Source: an uncultured Pelagibacteraceae bacterium (GTDB lineage Bacteria > Pseudomonadota > Alphaproteobacteria > Pelagibacterales > Pelagibacteraceae). From it: a stretch of 64,000 bases of DNA. The position numbers and the translations under genes are program-made. Shown in pieces: positions 17,440 through 27,329 of the stretch (position 1 is its first letter; the number at the start of each line of letters is the position of its first letter). The notes under the pieces were generated by a model, which was not told where the DNA came from, searched no databases, and saw nothing but the letters and a program-made list of their open reading frames with translations. The stretch is taken from the NCBI GenBank assembly GCA_902582235.1, contig CACHQX010000001.1:144768-208767 (forward strand), written 5' to 3'.

Positions 17440-18198
17440 ATGAATAATAAAACAATTTGGATTACAGGAGCTAGCAGTGGCATAGGGAAATCCCTAGCAC
17501 TAAAATTTGCTCAAGAAGGATGGAAAGTTGCTATTTCCGCAAGAAGAGAAAATTTATTAGATGAAATATCTAAATCTAATGAGAACATTATTGCTTTTCC
17601 TCTAGACGTTACCGACAACGAAAAATGTAAAAGTGTGTTCACGGAAGTAAAAGAAAAACTTGGAGAAGTTGATATATCTATTTTCTGTACAGGGATTCAC
17701 GATCCAAAATCTGAAAAAACATTAAATCTTGAAAAAGTAAGAAAAATAATGGAAGTAAATTTTTTTGGAACAGTAAATTCAATAAATGCAGTTTATGAGT
17801 ATTACAAAAACAAAAAATCAGGGCAAATATCTATAGTATCTTCTGTAGCAGGTTATAGAGGTCTTCCTGCAGCGGGAGCTTATTGTGCATCTAAATCAGC
17901 TTTATCTAGTTTTGCTGAAAGTTTATATTTTGACCTTAAGAGAAGTAACGTAAGAGTATCTCTTGTAAGCCCTGGATTTATAAAAACGCCTATGACTGAT
18001 CAAAATGATTTTCCAATGCCAATGATAAAATCTCCTGAGTTTGCTGCAGAACAAATGTTTAAAGGCTTAACAAAAAGTAAAGGTTTTGAAATTCATTTTC
18101 CTAAGTCTTTCACAACAATTATGAAGGTCCTTAAGTTGCTTCCAAATGGTTTATATTTTAAGATTCTTGAAAAAGGGATGAAGCGAATTAAAGATTAG
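17440..18198 (+). CDS. SDR family NAD(P)-dependent oxidoreductase
   Basis: A 252-residue classical short-chain dehydrogenase. The cofactor motif TGASSGIGKS is at the N-terminus, the active-site Ser lies in IVSSVAGY, and the catalytic YxxxK is in GAYCASKSAL; SPGFIKTPMT is the usual post-catalytic motif. Ala-Arg-Arg after strand two (ISARREN) suggests NADP preference. The substrate is unknown. In other alphaproteobacteria an SDR accompanies DUF3833, DUF1365, CFA-like and flavoprotein genes; here it lies on the opposite strand and overlaps the DUF3833 gene tail-to-tail by 4 bases. Confidence 0.85.
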   Translation: MNNKTIWITGASSGIGKSLALKFAQEGWKVAISARRENLLDEISKSNENIIAFPLDVTDNEKCKSVFTEVKEKLGEVDISIFCTGIHDPKSEKTLNLEKVRKIMEVNFFGTVNSINAVYEYYKNKKSGQISIVSSVAGYRGLPAAGAYCASKSALSSFAESLYFDLKRSNVRVSLVSPGFIKTPMTDQNDFPMPMIKSPEFAAEQMFKGLTKSKGFEIHFPKSFTTIMKVLKLLPNGLYFKILEKGMKRIKD

Positions 18199-18728
18199 TC
18201 TCTCATAAAAAATACAGTAAGTTCTCCAACTTTAAATCCAAATTTAGTAAGTGTTGCACGATTAATCGCAGCTTTTTCATCCTGTTTGAATATCCAGTCA
18301 TCAAATGAAATTTTGATATTTTTATTTTTAAAAGGCACCATTAAGTCGTATTTAAATTTAAATGCTGATCCGTATTGAACACCCGTAGCTTCTCCCACTA
18401 CATCTGGAGCAGTACCAACATAATTGTTGTCATCAATTTTTTTTATTTTCCATGTTCTCTTTTGTTTTTCACCATCAGTCCAATAAAAATCTTCATCTAA
18501 GGTGATGACATTTTCTTTAAAGGATCCAACTAAATCTGCTTTAAATTGTCTTGTAACTTTTCCACTTCGGTCTTGTAAAATTCCCCAAGCTTTAACCTTC
18601 CCGTCAAAATATTCTTCAATCAAAAGAGTTGGCTCTGTGTTTTTAAAGTCTTCTGGTTTCATATTATTAGAACAGCTTGTAACTAAAGCTAAAGTAATTA
18701 TCAACAAAATTGAATTTATTATTTTCAT
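18195..18728 (-). CDS. DUF3833 family lipoprotein
   Basis: A 177-residue exported protein with a signal peptide ending in a lipobox (LALVTSC, Cys19), so it is probably lipid-anchored. The body contains the DUF3833 pattern: LLIEEYFDGKVKAWGILQDRSG near the start, DGEKQKRTWKIKK, and a C-terminal FGFKVGELTVFF. No enzymatic activity is known. In other proteobacteria the domain occurs beside CFA-like methyltransferases, DUF1365 proteins and amine-oxidase-like flavoproteins, as it does here, suggesting a shared role in membrane lipid modification. It is the last gene of the minus-strand run. Confidence 0.82.
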   Translation of the reverse strand: MKIINSILLIITLALVTSCSNNMKPEDFKNTEPTLLIEEYFDGKVKAWGILQDRSGKVTRQFKADLVGSFKENVITLDEDFYWTDGEKQKRTWKIKKIDDNNYVGTAPDVVGEATGVQYGSAFKFKYDLMVPFKNKNIKISFDDWIFKQDEKAAINRATLTKFGFKVGELTVFFMRD

Positions 18729-18733
18729 CTTTA

Positions 18734-19909
18734 TTACGCTTTATTAGTTAAAGAAAATTGAATTAAATCAATATTCTTAGATTTAAATCCTGCTTCACAA
18801 TAGGATAAATAGAAATTCCACATTCTTTTAAAAGTATTATCAAAACCTTGATCTGAAATTTCTTCCCATCTTTCTGAAAACTTGTCTCTCCAAATTTTCA
18901 GCGTATTGCTGTAGTGAAGACCGTAAGAATTACATTGATCAAAGTTAAGTCCAGTTTTTTCTACGTAATCTAATATTGACTTCTTAGATGGTAAAAAGCC
19001 TCCAGGGAAAATATATTTTTGAATAAAATCTTCTTTCCTTTTGTATCTATTATACAAGTTATCGTCTATTGTGATTGCTTGAATTGCAGCCTTTCCACCA
19101 GGTACCAAATTTTTCTTAATAGTTTGAAAGTAATTTTTTAGATAATCTTTACCTACAGCTTCTATCATCTCTATTGAGGCTATAGAATTATAGTTTTGTC
19201 TTACGTCTCTATAATCTTTCATTTCAATATTAATTTTTTCATTAAGACCAGCATCATGAATGCGTTTTTTGGCAAATTCATATTGTTTTTTTGATATCGT
19301 AATACAATCAAGATTAACATCATGGTTTTTGCCAATGTATTCTGCAAATCCTCCCCAGCCACATCCAATTTCTAGTAGCCTATCACCTGACCTTGGTTTA
19401 AGTAGATTTGAAAGTTTTTTATATTTATTTATTTGCGCTTCGTATAAATTTGATTTCTCATTTTCAAAAATTGCACTTGAATAAGTTAGTGTATCATCAA
19501 GCCATAAAGAAAAGAATTCATTTCCAAGATCATAGTGTTTTGAAATATGTTCTTTACTTTTTGTTTTGGTGTTTCGATTAATAAATTTTTTAAAATAATT
19601 TAAATATGTTAAATCTAGTATTCCAGAGAATTTATGAACTAGTTTTATATTCTTAGCGCTTAATTCGATTAACTTAGATAAGTCATCCGTTTCAAAATCA
19701 CCTCTCATATAAGATTCTGCTAAACCAACGCTACCTTTTGCAATTATATTTTTTGAAAAGTCTGGCTTATTAATTTTAATACTTACCTCTAGATTACCAT
19801 CGTTTCCGAACTGCAATTCTTTGTTTTGGAAAGTTGTAACATTAAGCTTGCCGTGCTTTATTAACTTTAAACCAGAAAAGACGATTTTATCTGAAATTTT
19901 ATTTATCAT
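18734..19909 (-). CDS. Cyclopropane-fatty-acyl-phospholipid synthase family methyltransferase
   Basis: A 391-residue SAM-dependent methyltransferase of the CFA-synthase/MycA family. The SAM-binding motif LLEIGCGWGGFAEY, the upstream HYDLGNEFFSLWLDDTLTYSSAIF segment, and the FPGGFLPSKKSILDYVE segment are all family-typical. Such enzymes add a methylene or methyl group to unsaturated phospholipid acyl chains. Given the flavoprotein and DUF1365 neighbours, the product could be a cyclopropane, methyl-branched or furan-type chain rather than a plain cyclopropane. It overlaps the DUF1365 gene by one base. Confidence 0.88.
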   Translation of the reverse strand: MINKISDKIVFSGLKLIKHGKLNVTTFQNKELQFGNDGNLEVSIKINKPDFSKNIIAKGSVGLAESYMRGDFETDDLSKLIELSAKNIKLVHKFSGILDLTYLNYFKKFINRNTKTKSKEHISKHYDLGNEFFSLWLDDTLTYSSAIFENEKSNLYEAQINKYKKLSNLLKPRSGDRLLEIGCGWGGFAEYIGKNHDVNLDCITISKKQYEFAKKRIHDAGLNEKINIEMKDYRDVRQNYNSIASIEMIEAVGKDYLKNYFQTIKKNLVPGGKAAIQAITIDDNLYNRYKRKEDFIQKYIFPGGFLPSKKSILDYVEKTGLNFDQCNSYGLHYSNTLKIWRDKFSERWEEISDQGFDNTFKRMWNFYLSYCEAGFKSKNIDLIQFSLTNKA

Positions 19910-20676
19910 TAGTTTTCAAAGGTCGTATTATTTTTTATTTTAATGTTTTTTTTGATCAACTTAACGCCTTTGATCCATAATTTTAATGCTTCAAAATGTA
20001 TAGCTGATATGACTTTAAAACTCATAAGAGGATGTTTTAAATAGCATAATAATAAGTTTTTTAAGGTTAAATCGTGCCTGTTTCCATCCTGGGATGCAAA
20101 TAAAAGCTTACCTTCCTTGTCTCTTTGATCAATAATTACAGATAATTTTTCATTTGGTAATAATACTTTAAAGAAATATTCTGATTGAAGATCCATAAAG
20201 GGAGACACGAAAAACTTCTTTTTGCAGTCATTCTTAATTTGTGTGTTTGTATGTTTAATTTCAAATATATAAGTATGTTGTTCTCCAAATGTATTTTTAA
20301 CTTCATAAAAAATTGCAATTGGTTGACCAATTTTATTATAAATGAAAAAAATACTTAGCGGATTGAAAACATATCCAAAAATTCTAGGGTAACAAAGAAT
20401 TTTAATCTTAATTTCTTCTGAAGTTATTCCTTTTTCTTTTAATTTTTTTCTTACCCAAATTCCTAAATCAGAGCCATCCCTCTCGCCATGGTCCTTATCA
20501 AAAAAACTTAGAAGATTGAATTTATTATAAGAAAAAAATGGAATTTTTTTATTTATAAGACTTATTTCGCTAAGATCGATTAGTAAGGAGAATACACTGT
20601 ATTTAAAAAAATGTTCTTTTGGTTTAAATCTTTTATGAATGACTTCGCCCGTATATATAAATGAATTTTCAATCAT
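19909..20676 (-). CDS. DUF1365 family protein
   Basis: A 255-residue protein with the DUF1365 pattern: N-terminal YTGEVIHKRFKPKEHFFKYSVF, the central YPRIFGYVFNPLSIFFIYN motif, and a C-terminal AIHFEALKLWIKG motif. The domain is typically encoded beside an amine-oxidase-like flavoprotein and a CFA-like methyltransferase. In Rhodobacter relatives of this gene set take part in methylated furan fatty acid synthesis (UfaD/UfaO work), so a role on membrane acyl chains is a reasonable inference. It overlaps both neighbours (8 bases with the flavoprotein, 1 base with the methyltransferase). Confidence 0.85.
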   Translation of the reverse strand: MIENSFIYTGEVIHKRFKPKEHFFKYSVFSLLIDLSEISLINKKIPFFSYNKFNLLSFFDKDHGERDGSDLGIWVRKKLKEKGITSEEIKIKILCYPRIFGYVFNPLSIFFIYNKIGQPIAIFYEVKNTFGEQHTYIFEIKHTNTQIKNDCKKKFFVSPFMDLQSEYFFKVLLPNEKLSVIIDQRDKEGKLLFASQDGNRHDLTLKNLLLCYLKHPLMSFKVISAIHFEALKLWIKGVKLIKKNIKIKNNTTFEN

Positions 20677-21913
20677 TAATAAATTTAAGCATATTTAATG
20701 TTGATTTGATACCGTCTTCATGAAAACCATAACCATGATAACTTCCACAGAACAATATATTTTGTTTATTTTGTAATAAATCTAATTTTTTTTGATTTTT
20801 TAAAGTATCATGATCATAATATGGATGACTAAATTGAATTTTATCAACAATAAGTTTTTCATCAATATTGAAATGAGGGTTTAAAGTTAAAAAGATATTT
20901 TTTTCTATGTTTAAATTCTGTAATAAATTTAACCAGTAAGTAACTGAACTATCGTTATTTTCTGATACAAAAGTATTCCATGCGCTCCAATTAATTTTTT
21001 TTTGGGGCATAACAGTTTCATCAAAATGAATTACTGCTAAGTTTTTCTTGTATTTAAAATTACTCAAAATACTTTTTTCACTATTAGAGGGCTCATCGAT
21101 TATAGATAAAGCTTCATCTGCATGCGTAGCAATCACAACTTTATCGTATTCAAAATATTCACTTTCCCCTCCATAAAAGACACGTGCAGAGTTACTAGAT
21201 CTTGTAACCTTATTAATTTTATAATTTTTAAAGTGCTCCCCACTAATTTTTTTTATTACTTCGTTTACATATTCAATACTTCTATTTTTCACAGTGTACC
21301 ATTGAGGTCTGTTCTTTAACTTAAATAGTCCGTGATTTTGAAAAAACTTTAAAAAAAACTTAATAGGCATATTTTTTGCATTATCGGGTGGCATTGACCA
21401 TATAGCTGATACCATTGGTAAAATATGATAATTGACAAAAAAATCTGACATTTTTTCTTTTTGAAGAAATGTTCCAAGACTTAAATTTTCATCTATATCA
21501 TTCAATTTAGAGCTCTTGTTATAAAACTTGATGATCTCATAAAACATTTTTAGGAAATTAAGATCAAATAAATTTTTTTTATAAGAAAATATACCTCGGA
21601 CACCTTTACCACTGTATTCTAAATTCTTTTCTTTTACCAAAAATGATAAACTCATATTACTTTTTTCAATCTCTATTCCAATTTCGCTAAAAAAATTAAT
21701 CAAGTTTGGATAGGTATGTTTATTAAAAACTATAAATCCAATATCTGTACGGATTTTTTTTTTACTTTGATTGTTGGTTGAAATTTCTAATGTGTGAGAA
21801 TGTCCACCAAATCGATCTTCCTTTTCAAAAAGATCAACTTTGTGTTTTTTTGATAAATAATATGCTGCACTTAATCCAGAAATTCCTGACCCAATTACAG
21901 CAATTTTCATCAA
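20669..21913 (-). CDS. Amine-oxidase-like NAD/FAD flavoprotein (lipid-modification cluster)
   Basis: A 414-residue flavoprotein with an N-terminal dinucleotide-binding motif IAVIGSGISGLSAAYYLS followed by DLFEKEDRFGGHSHT, the form seen in the family annotated as 'cyclopropane fatty acid synthesis-associated' amine oxidases. A C-terminal FAD contact reads ILFCGSYHGYGFHEDGIKS. It begins only 3 bases after the gcvP stop and overlaps DUF1365 by 8 bases, so it may be part of the gcv transcript. A desaturase/oxidase role on methylated acyl chains is inferred from neighbours and Rhodobacter homologues. Confidence 0.85.
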   Translation of the reverse strand: MMKIAVIGSGISGLSAAYYLSKKHKVDLFEKEDRFGGHSHTLEISTNNQSKKKIRTDIGFIVFNKHTYPNLINFFSEIGIEIEKSNMSLSFLVKEKNLEYSGKGVRGIFSYKKNLFDLNFLKMFYEIIKFYNKSSKLNDIDENLSLGTFLQKEKMSDFFVNYHILPMVSAIWSMPPDNAKNMPIKFFLKFFQNHGLFKLKNRPQWYTVKNRSIEYVNEVIKKISGEHFKNYKINKVTRSSNSARVFYGGESEYFEYDKVVIATHADEALSIIDEPSNSEKSILSNFKYKKNLAVIHFDETVMPQKKINWSAWNTFVSENNDSSVTYWLNLLQNLNIEKNIFLTLNPHFNIDEKLIVDKIQFSHPYYDHDTLKNQKKLDLLQNKQNILFCGSYHGYGFHEDGIKSTLNMLKFIND

Positions 21914-21916
21914 ATT

Positions 21917-24787
21917 TTAAGCTGCATCTTCTTTAAATTCATCAATACTTGGACAAGTGCAGAATATATTTTTATCTCCATAAACATTATCAACTCTGGC
22001 GACAGGAGGCCAAAATTTATTTGTTTTTAAATATGTAGATGGATAAGCTGCTTCTTCTCTTGTGTATTTGTGTTTCCACTCGTCAGAAGACAGTTCAAGA
22101 TCAGTATGTGGTGCATTTTTAATTGGGTTATCTACTTTATCAAACTCCCCGGACTTAATCATGTCTATTTCTTTTTTAATCTTAATTAAAGTTTCACAAA
22201 ATCTGTCTATTTCGGTAAGACTTTCACTTTCAGTTGGTTCTATCATCATTGTACCAGCAACAGGCCAGGACATAGTTGGTGCATGAAAACCATAATCAAT
22301 TAATCTTTTCGCAATATCTTCCTCCGTTATTCCTGTTTCTGATTTAATTTTTCTAATATCAATAATACATTCGTGTGCCACATTGCCATTTGACCCTTTG
22401 TACAAAATCGGAAAGTGATCTTTTAATCTATGAGCTATATAATTTGCATTCAATATTGCAACTTGGGTAGCAAGCTTTAATCCAGTTGATCCCATCATTT
22501 TAATATACATCCAAGAAATTGATAAAATACTTGAGCTTCCCCAAGGGGCTGCAGAAACTGCTCCAATTCCAGAAGTTGGCCCACAATCTTTTATTACTGG
22601 GTGGTTGGGCAAGTAAACTTGTAAATGTTTTTTACAAGCAATTGGCCCCATTCCAGGTCCTCCCCCACCATGAGGAATACAAAACGTTTTATGTAAATTA
22701 ATATGACAAACGTCTGGACCAAAATTTCCTGGTTTAGCAATTCCCACTAATGCATTTAGATTTGCACCATCCATATAAACCTGACCACCATGTTTATGAA
22801 CTAACTCACAAATATCTGATATTTTTTCTTCGAAAACTCCATGGGTGGATGGGTAAGTTACCATTAATGCCCCAAGGTTTTCAGAATGTTGCTCTGCTTT
22901 TTTCTTTAAGTCATCGAAATCAACATTTCCTTCTTTATCGCAATTAACAACAACAACTTTCATTCCAGTCATTTGTGCACTTGCAGGATTAGTACCGTGT
23001 GCTGAACTTGGAATTAAACATATGTTTCTATTGCCCTCATCCCTATCTAAATGATACTTTCGTATAACCATTAATCCCGCATATTCACCTTGAGCACCTG
23101 CATTAGGTTGAAGAGAAACACCCGAGAAACCAGTTATGGAACGCAACCAATTTTTTAGATCAGTAAATAGATCTCTGAATCCCTCCATTTGTTCAATTGG
23201 GACAAATGGATGAGGTTCTGCAAACTCTTTCCATGAAATTGGGATCATCTCAGCGGCAGCATTTAGCTTCATTGTGCATGAACCAAGTGCAATCATTGTT
23301 CTATTCAATGCTATATCCTTATCTTCTAATCTTTTTAAGTATCTCAACATTTCAGTTTCAGAATGGTATGAGTTGAAAACTGGATGTTCTAAATATTTTG
23401 AGGTTCTCAATAAGTTTTTTGGAAGATTAGGTAAACTTACTGAAGGATCCTCTTTTTTAATTGATTCTGCTGCGTTAAAAATTTTTAACAGTTGATTTAC
23501 TCTATAAACATTCTTTCTTTCATCAAAAGAAACTGCAAGCATTTCAGAATTTACTTTACGTATATTAACTTTTTGATTTAAAGCATTTTTATAAATTTGA
23601 TCAGTTTTTTCTTTAGTAATGATTGTGACAGTATCAAAAAAATAATTAGAATAAAGTTCATATCCAGACTGTTTTATTTTATCGGCAAAACTTTTTGCTA
23701 ATTGTGAGACTCTTTCAGAAATATTCTTAATTCCATCTGGGCCATGATAAATAGAATAAGCTGCTGATACAATTGCTAATAGAGCTTGGGCGGTGCAAAT
23801 GTTGCTTGTCGCCTTGTCTCTTCTGATATGTTGCTCTCTAGTTTGCAAGGACAATCTGTATGCCTTGTTGCCGTGTCTATCAACTGACACACCGACAATT
23901 CTTCCTGGCATTGATCTTTTGTACTCATCTTTTGTTGCAAAAAAAGCTGCGTGTGGACCTCCATATCCCATTGGGATACCAAATCTTTGTGAGCTTCCAA
24001 CTGCTATGTCAGCACCAAGTTCTCTTGGTGTTTTTAATTTTGCTAATGCTAGCAAATCACAAGCTAATACAGACTTACCATTCTTTTTATGAATTTTGCT
24101 AATTGCTTCACTTGGGTCTTTAATATCTCCTAAAGTTCCAGGATATTGTAAAATTCCACAAACTAAATCCTTTTTTAACTGGTCTAGAACCTCATCTTCT
24201 TTACCAACCAATACTTTTAAACCCAACGGTTCAGCTCTAGTTTGAATTACATTTATTGTTTGAGGGTGACAATCCTCAGATACAAAAACTAAATTACTAT
24301 CTTTTTTGTTCAATCTGTGACTTAAGCCCATAGCCTCCGCTGCTGCTGTACCCTCATCTAATAAAGAGGCATTAGCTATATCCATTCCAGTAAAATCAAC
24401 AATCATTTGTTGAAAATTTAATAACATCTCAAGTCTTCCTTGAGCTACTTCTGGCTGATAAGGTGTATATGAAGTATACCAACCTGGATTTTCTAATATA
24501 TTTCTTAAAATTACATAAGGTGTATAAGTTCCATAATAACCCATACCAATAAAATTTGAGTAAACTTGGTTTTTTTTTGATATTGCTCTTAATTTTCTCA
24601 AAGCTTCATATTCTGAATTTGATTCACCAATGTTTAATTCACCTCTAAACTTTATTTTTTCTGGCACTGTGCTGTCAATTAAATCATCTAGCGATTTATA
24701 ATTTAATTCTTTTAACATTTTTGATTGATCTTCTTTAGAAGGTCCAATGTGTCTCTTTAAAAAATCTTTTTCTGAATTTGGTAACAT
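21917..24787 (-). CDS. gcvP: Glycine dehydrogenase (decarboxylating), single-chain P protein
   Basis: P protein of the glycine cleavage system: PLP-dependent decarboxylation of glycine and transfer of the aminomethyl group to lipoyl-GcvH. At 956 residues it is the fused homodimeric form (N- and C-halves joined). The PLP lysine is Lys700 in NLHKTFCIPHGGGGPG, and GYYGTYTPYVILRNILENPGWYT is the N-half signature. The start codon overlaps the gcvH stop by one base (TAATG). The order gcvT-gcvH-gcvP under the glycine riboswitch supports induction by glycine. Confidence 0.98.
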   Translation of the reverse strand: MLPNSEKDFLKRHIGPSKEDQSKMLKELNYKSLDDLIDSTVPEKIKFRGELNIGESNSEYEALRKLRAISKKNQVYSNFIGMGYYGTYTPYVILRNILENPGWYTSYTPYQPEVAQGRLEMLLNFQQMIVDFTGMDIANASLLDEGTAAAEAMGLSHRLNKKDSNLVFVSEDCHPQTINVIQTRAEPLGLKVLVGKEDEVLDQLKKDLVCGILQYPGTLGDIKDPSEAISKIHKKNGKSVLACDLLALAKLKTPRELGADIAVGSSQRFGIPMGYGGPHAAFFATKDEYKRSMPGRIVGVSVDRHGNKAYRLSLQTREQHIRRDKATSNICTAQALLAIVSAAYSIYHGPDGIKNISERVSQLAKSFADKIKQSGYELYSNYFFDTVTIITKEKTDQIYKNALNQKVNIRKVNSEMLAVSFDERKNVYRVNQLLKIFNAAESIKKEDPSVSLPNLPKNLLRTSKYLEHPVFNSYHSETEMLRYLKRLEDKDIALNRTMIALGSCTMKLNAAAEMIPISWKEFAEPHPFVPIEQMEGFRDLFTDLKNWLRSITGFSGVSLQPNAGAQGEYAGLMVIRKYHLDRDEGNRNICLIPSSAHGTNPASAQMTGMKVVVVNCDKEGNVDFDDLKKKAEQHSENLGALMVTYPSTHGVFEEKISDICELVHKHGGQVYMDGANLNALVGIAKPGNFGPDVCHINLHKTFCIPHGGGGPGMGPIACKKHLQVYLPNHPVIKDCGPTSGIGAVSAAPWGSSSILSISWMYIKMMGSTGLKLATQVAILNANYIAHRLKDHFPILYKGSNGNVAHECIIDIRKIKSETGITEEDIAKRLIDYGFHAPTMSWPVAGTMMIEPTESESLTEIDRFCETLIKIKKEIDMIKSGEFDKVDNPIKNAPHTDLELSSDEWKHKYTREEAAYPSTYLKTNKFWPPVARVDNVYGDKNIFCTCPSIDEFKEDAA

Positions 24788-25167
24788 TATGCTGATGTCT
24801 CCTTTGCAAATTTATCGTACTCTTCTTTATTCATAAGAGTGTCAAGTTCTGATTTATCTTTTAGCTTTAATTTAAAAAACCATGCTCCACCTTCTGGGTC
24901 AGCATTGATTTTTGATGGATCGTCAACAATTGATTGATTAATTTCTACAACTTCACCACTTACTGGTGTATATACATCACTAGCAGCTTTTGTAGACTCT
25001 ACCACACCTGCAGTTCCATCTTTTTCAACATTGGATCCTTTCTCAGGAAGTTCGGCAAAAACTATATCACCTAACATTTCAGTTGCGTGTTTTGTAATTC
25101 CAATAGTTCCAACTTCTCCATCTAAAGTAATCCACTCATGTTCTTTTGAAAATTTTGTATTAGACAT
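24787..25167 (-). CDS. gcvH: Glycine cleavage system H protein
   Basis: The 126-residue lipoyl carrier that shuttles the aminomethyl group between P, T and L proteins. Lys60 in [19 protein letters not shown] is the lipoylation site; [16 protein letters not shown] and [11 protein letters not shown] are standard flanking motifs. It overlaps gcvT by 8 bases and gcvP by 1 base. No L protein (lipoamide dehydrogenase) gene is in this window; the cell presumably shares one from a 2-oxoacid dehydrogenase complex. Confidence 0.97.
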   Translation of the reverse strand: MSNTKFSKEHEWITLDGEVGTIGITKHATEMLGDIVFAELPEKGSNVEKDGTAGVVESTKAASDVYTPVSGEVVEINQSIVDDPSKINADPEGGAWFFKLKLKDKSELDTLMNKEEYDKFAKETSA

Positions 25168-26263
25168 TAGCTTCTCCTTTTACGTAACTTTTTTTATAAA
25201 ACGGTAAATCACAAATATTGGCAGGCACTTTTTTTCCTCTTACTTCTAAGTAAACTTTTGTATCTGTTTTAGAATGAGAATTTGAAATATAGCCCATCGC
25301 GATTGATGCATTAACGCTTGGTCCAAATGTTCCGCTAGTGACTTTTCCAATCTCATTGTCTTTTTCATCAAAAATTTTTGTTGACTCTCTTGCTATTACT
25401 CTAGTTTCTGGTTTGATACCAACTCTTAATTTTGACACCCCTTCTTCAATTTGTTTTTTTATTTGATGTGATCCTATAAAGTTATCATTTATTCTATTTT
25501 TTGAAATGGCCCACTTTAAATTTGCTTCAACTGGACTGGTATTTTCGTTTATGTCATGACCGTACAAGCACAAGCCCGCCTCTAGTCTTAAAGTATCTCT
25601 TGCACCCAACCCAATTAAAGTTGATCCTTTAGAAATTAATTCTTCTACAAAAGATATTGCAACTTTATTAGGTAATGATATTTCAAAGCCATCCTCACCT
25701 GTATATCCAGATCTTGTAATATAGATTTCATTATTTTTAAAAGAAAAGTTTTCTCCATTCATAAATTTTAATTTTGATACATTCGAAACAACATTTTCAA
25801 GAATTGTTTTAGACTCTGGACCTTGTATCGCTACAAGAGACAAATTATTTTTAATGTCCAAATTTTGATCATTCAATTTATTTTTAATAATCTGAAGATC
25901 GTTTTGTTTACAAGCAGCATTTAAAATAATCATGTACTGATCTTTCTTTCTAGTGATGATAAGATCATCATATATTCCCCCATTCTCTTTCATTAAAAAC
26001 GAATACTTGCTTTGATTAATTTTTAAATTTTTAAGATCAGTTGGTAAAATTTTTTGGAGTTTGTCTGTTATTTCGTTGCTGTATTTAATGAATAACTGCC
26101 CCATATGGGAAACATCGAAAATTCCAGACTTATTTCTTGTAATATTATGCTCTTTTACAATTCCCTCAGAGTATTGTATCGGCATACTATAGCCAGCAAA
26201 CTCAACAAACTTAGCGTTGTGCTTTTTATGTAATTCGTATAGTGCAGTTTTTTTTATATTCAT
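25160..26263 (-). CDS. gcvT: Glycine cleavage system aminomethyltransferase (T protein)
   Basis: Transfers the methylene carbon from aminomethyl-GcvH to tetrahydrofolate, releasing ammonia. The 367-residue protein has the GcvT motifs [23 protein letters not shown], the folate-site region [30 protein letters not shown] and the C-terminal barrel [20 protein letters not shown]. It is the first gene of the operon; the ATG follows the riboswitch by about 11 bases, so the switch acts close to the ribosome binding site. Confidence 0.97.
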   Translation of the reverse strand: MNIKKTALYELHKKHNAKFVEFAGYSMPIQYSEGIVKEHNITRNKSGIFDVSHMGQLFIKYSNEITDKLQKILPTDLKNLKINQSKYSFLMKENGGIYDDLIITRKKDQYMIILNAACKQNDLQIIKNKLNDQNLDIKNNLSLVAIQGPESKTILENVVSNVSKLKFMNGENFSFKNNEIYITRSGYTGEDGFEISLPNKVAISFVEELISKGSTLIGLGARDTLRLEAGLCLYGHDINENTSPVEANLKWAISKNRINDNFIGSHQIKKQIEEGVSKLRVGIKPETRVIARESTKIFDEKDNEIGKVTSGTFGPSVNASIAMGYISNSHSKTDTKVYLEVRGKKVPANICDLPFYKKSYVKGEANV

Positions 26264-26274
26264 ATTAACTCTCT

Positions 26275-26417
26275 AACCCCCTCTGTCGTGGTGCCTGAGA
26301 GATTTTAGCTCCTTCGGCGAGAATTTGTCTCTTTCCAGAGTTAATATGTACGGTCCTTTTGCCTGAGAGTTTCCGGGGTGGTTGCTCCTTCGGCGCTACT
26401 TAATGTAGTCTCTCCCG
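26275..26417 (-). promoter_or_regulatory. Tandem glycine riboswitch upstream of gcvT
   Basis: On the minus strand two glycine aptamers follow each other. Each contains the conserved GCCGAAGGAGC core (plus-strand GCTCCTTCGGC at 26384-26394 and 26308-26318) and the CTCTCAGGC element (at 26361-26369 and 26293-26301). Aptamer I covers about 26345-26417, aptamer II about 26275-26340, with a short linker. The RNA runs almost into the gcvT start and has no obvious terminator, so control is probably at translation initiation, as an ON switch induced by glycine. Confidence 0.95.
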
Positions 26418-26423
26418 TATCAG

Positions 26424-26429
26424 ATTATA
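26424..26429 (-). promoter_or_regulatory. -10 element of the gcv promoter
   Basis: A perfect TATAAT on the minus strand lies 7 bases before the first conserved base of the riboswitch, so transcription would start at its 5' end. The -35 region is weak: TTGTCA is present but only 12 bases upstream. Confidence 0.55.
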
Positions 26430-26453
26430 TTAGCATATTTTTGACAATCGTCA

Positions 26454-27329
26454 TCAAGAAATAGTTTTTTTTTCCAGTTTAATAACATTGTAAAACTGTA
26501 GTAATACTGCGAATAATACAATTGACCCCCCAATTAAAACAACAAATGGTGGATTTTCACTCACAAATAACCATGCCCAAAGAGGTCCAAGAATAGCTTC
26601 GGTGAGCATTATAATACCAACAATTGCCGAGGGCGTAGATCTTGCTCCAATTGTTATAAAAATAAAACCAAAACCTAATTGAAAAAAACCTGCCAGAAAA
26701 CCTAAAAATATATCATATGAAGAAATATTAATTTTACCTGCAACAAAATAACCAACAGACATTGCAACTATTCCAGCAATTAATTGTAACGGTATCATGT
26801 CTACATCTGGATGTTTTCTAATAATAATAATTAAGATTGCAAATGACACTGGCATAATAAATGCTGCAATATTTCCAGACATTTGTCCTGGAGACAAAGA
26901 TCCCCCAACCATTAAAATAATACCGGAGATAGCTAGTATAATTGATATTAAAGTTAATTTTGAAATTTTCTCTTTTAAAAATAAATATCCAAAGATTGCT
27001 AGGAAAATTGTTTGAGTTTGAATAATAAAATTAGCATTGGCTACTGTTGTATTATACATCGCAAAAACATAGCCACAAAACCCTGAAGATAAAACTATAC
27101 CGCCGATAAGACCGGGGAAGCCTGATTTCTTAAAAGCATAAAAAACATTTTTTTTATAAGTAATGAGTAAAAAAATTGATACAACTAAAATAAAAAAAAG
27201 AGATCTCCAAAAAAGTATCTGCCATAATGTGGCACCCTCAAAAGATTTTACAATCATACCCCCAAAACTTAAACTAGTGGCACCAAAAAAAACCAGTAGT
27301 GGACCCGGTAATCTTGTTATAAAATTCAT
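26454..27329 (-). CDS. EamA/DMT family transporter
   Basis: A 291-residue DMT exporter-type protein with ten hydrophobic segments. Repeat one ends in NANFIIQTQTIFLAIFGYLFLKEKIS and repeat two in VGIIMLTEAILGPLWAWLFVSENPP. It overlaps the pxpC start region by 4 bases and lies last in the pxpB-pxpC unit, which makes transport of an oxoproline- or glutamate-related compound conceivable but unproven. Confidence 0.87.
   Translation of the reverse strand: MNFITRLPGPLLVFFGATSLSFGGMIVKSFEGATLWQILFWRSLFFILVVSIFLLITYKKNVFYAFKKSGFPGLIGGIVLSSGFCGYVFAMYNTTVANANFIIQTQTIFLAIFGYLFLKEKISKLTLISIILAISGIILMVGGSLSPGQMSGNIAAFIMPVSFAILIIIIRKHPDVDMIPLQLIAGIVAMSVGYFVAGKINISSYDIFLGFLAGFFQLGFGFIFITIGARSTPSAIVGIIMLTEAILGPLWAWLFVSENPPFVVLIGGSIVLFAVLLQFYNVIKLEKKTIS

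Noticed and set aside
23793..24102. Two plus-strand ORFs inside gcvP
   Set aside because: Antisense shadows of a strongly conserved gene, with no family resemblance or start signal.
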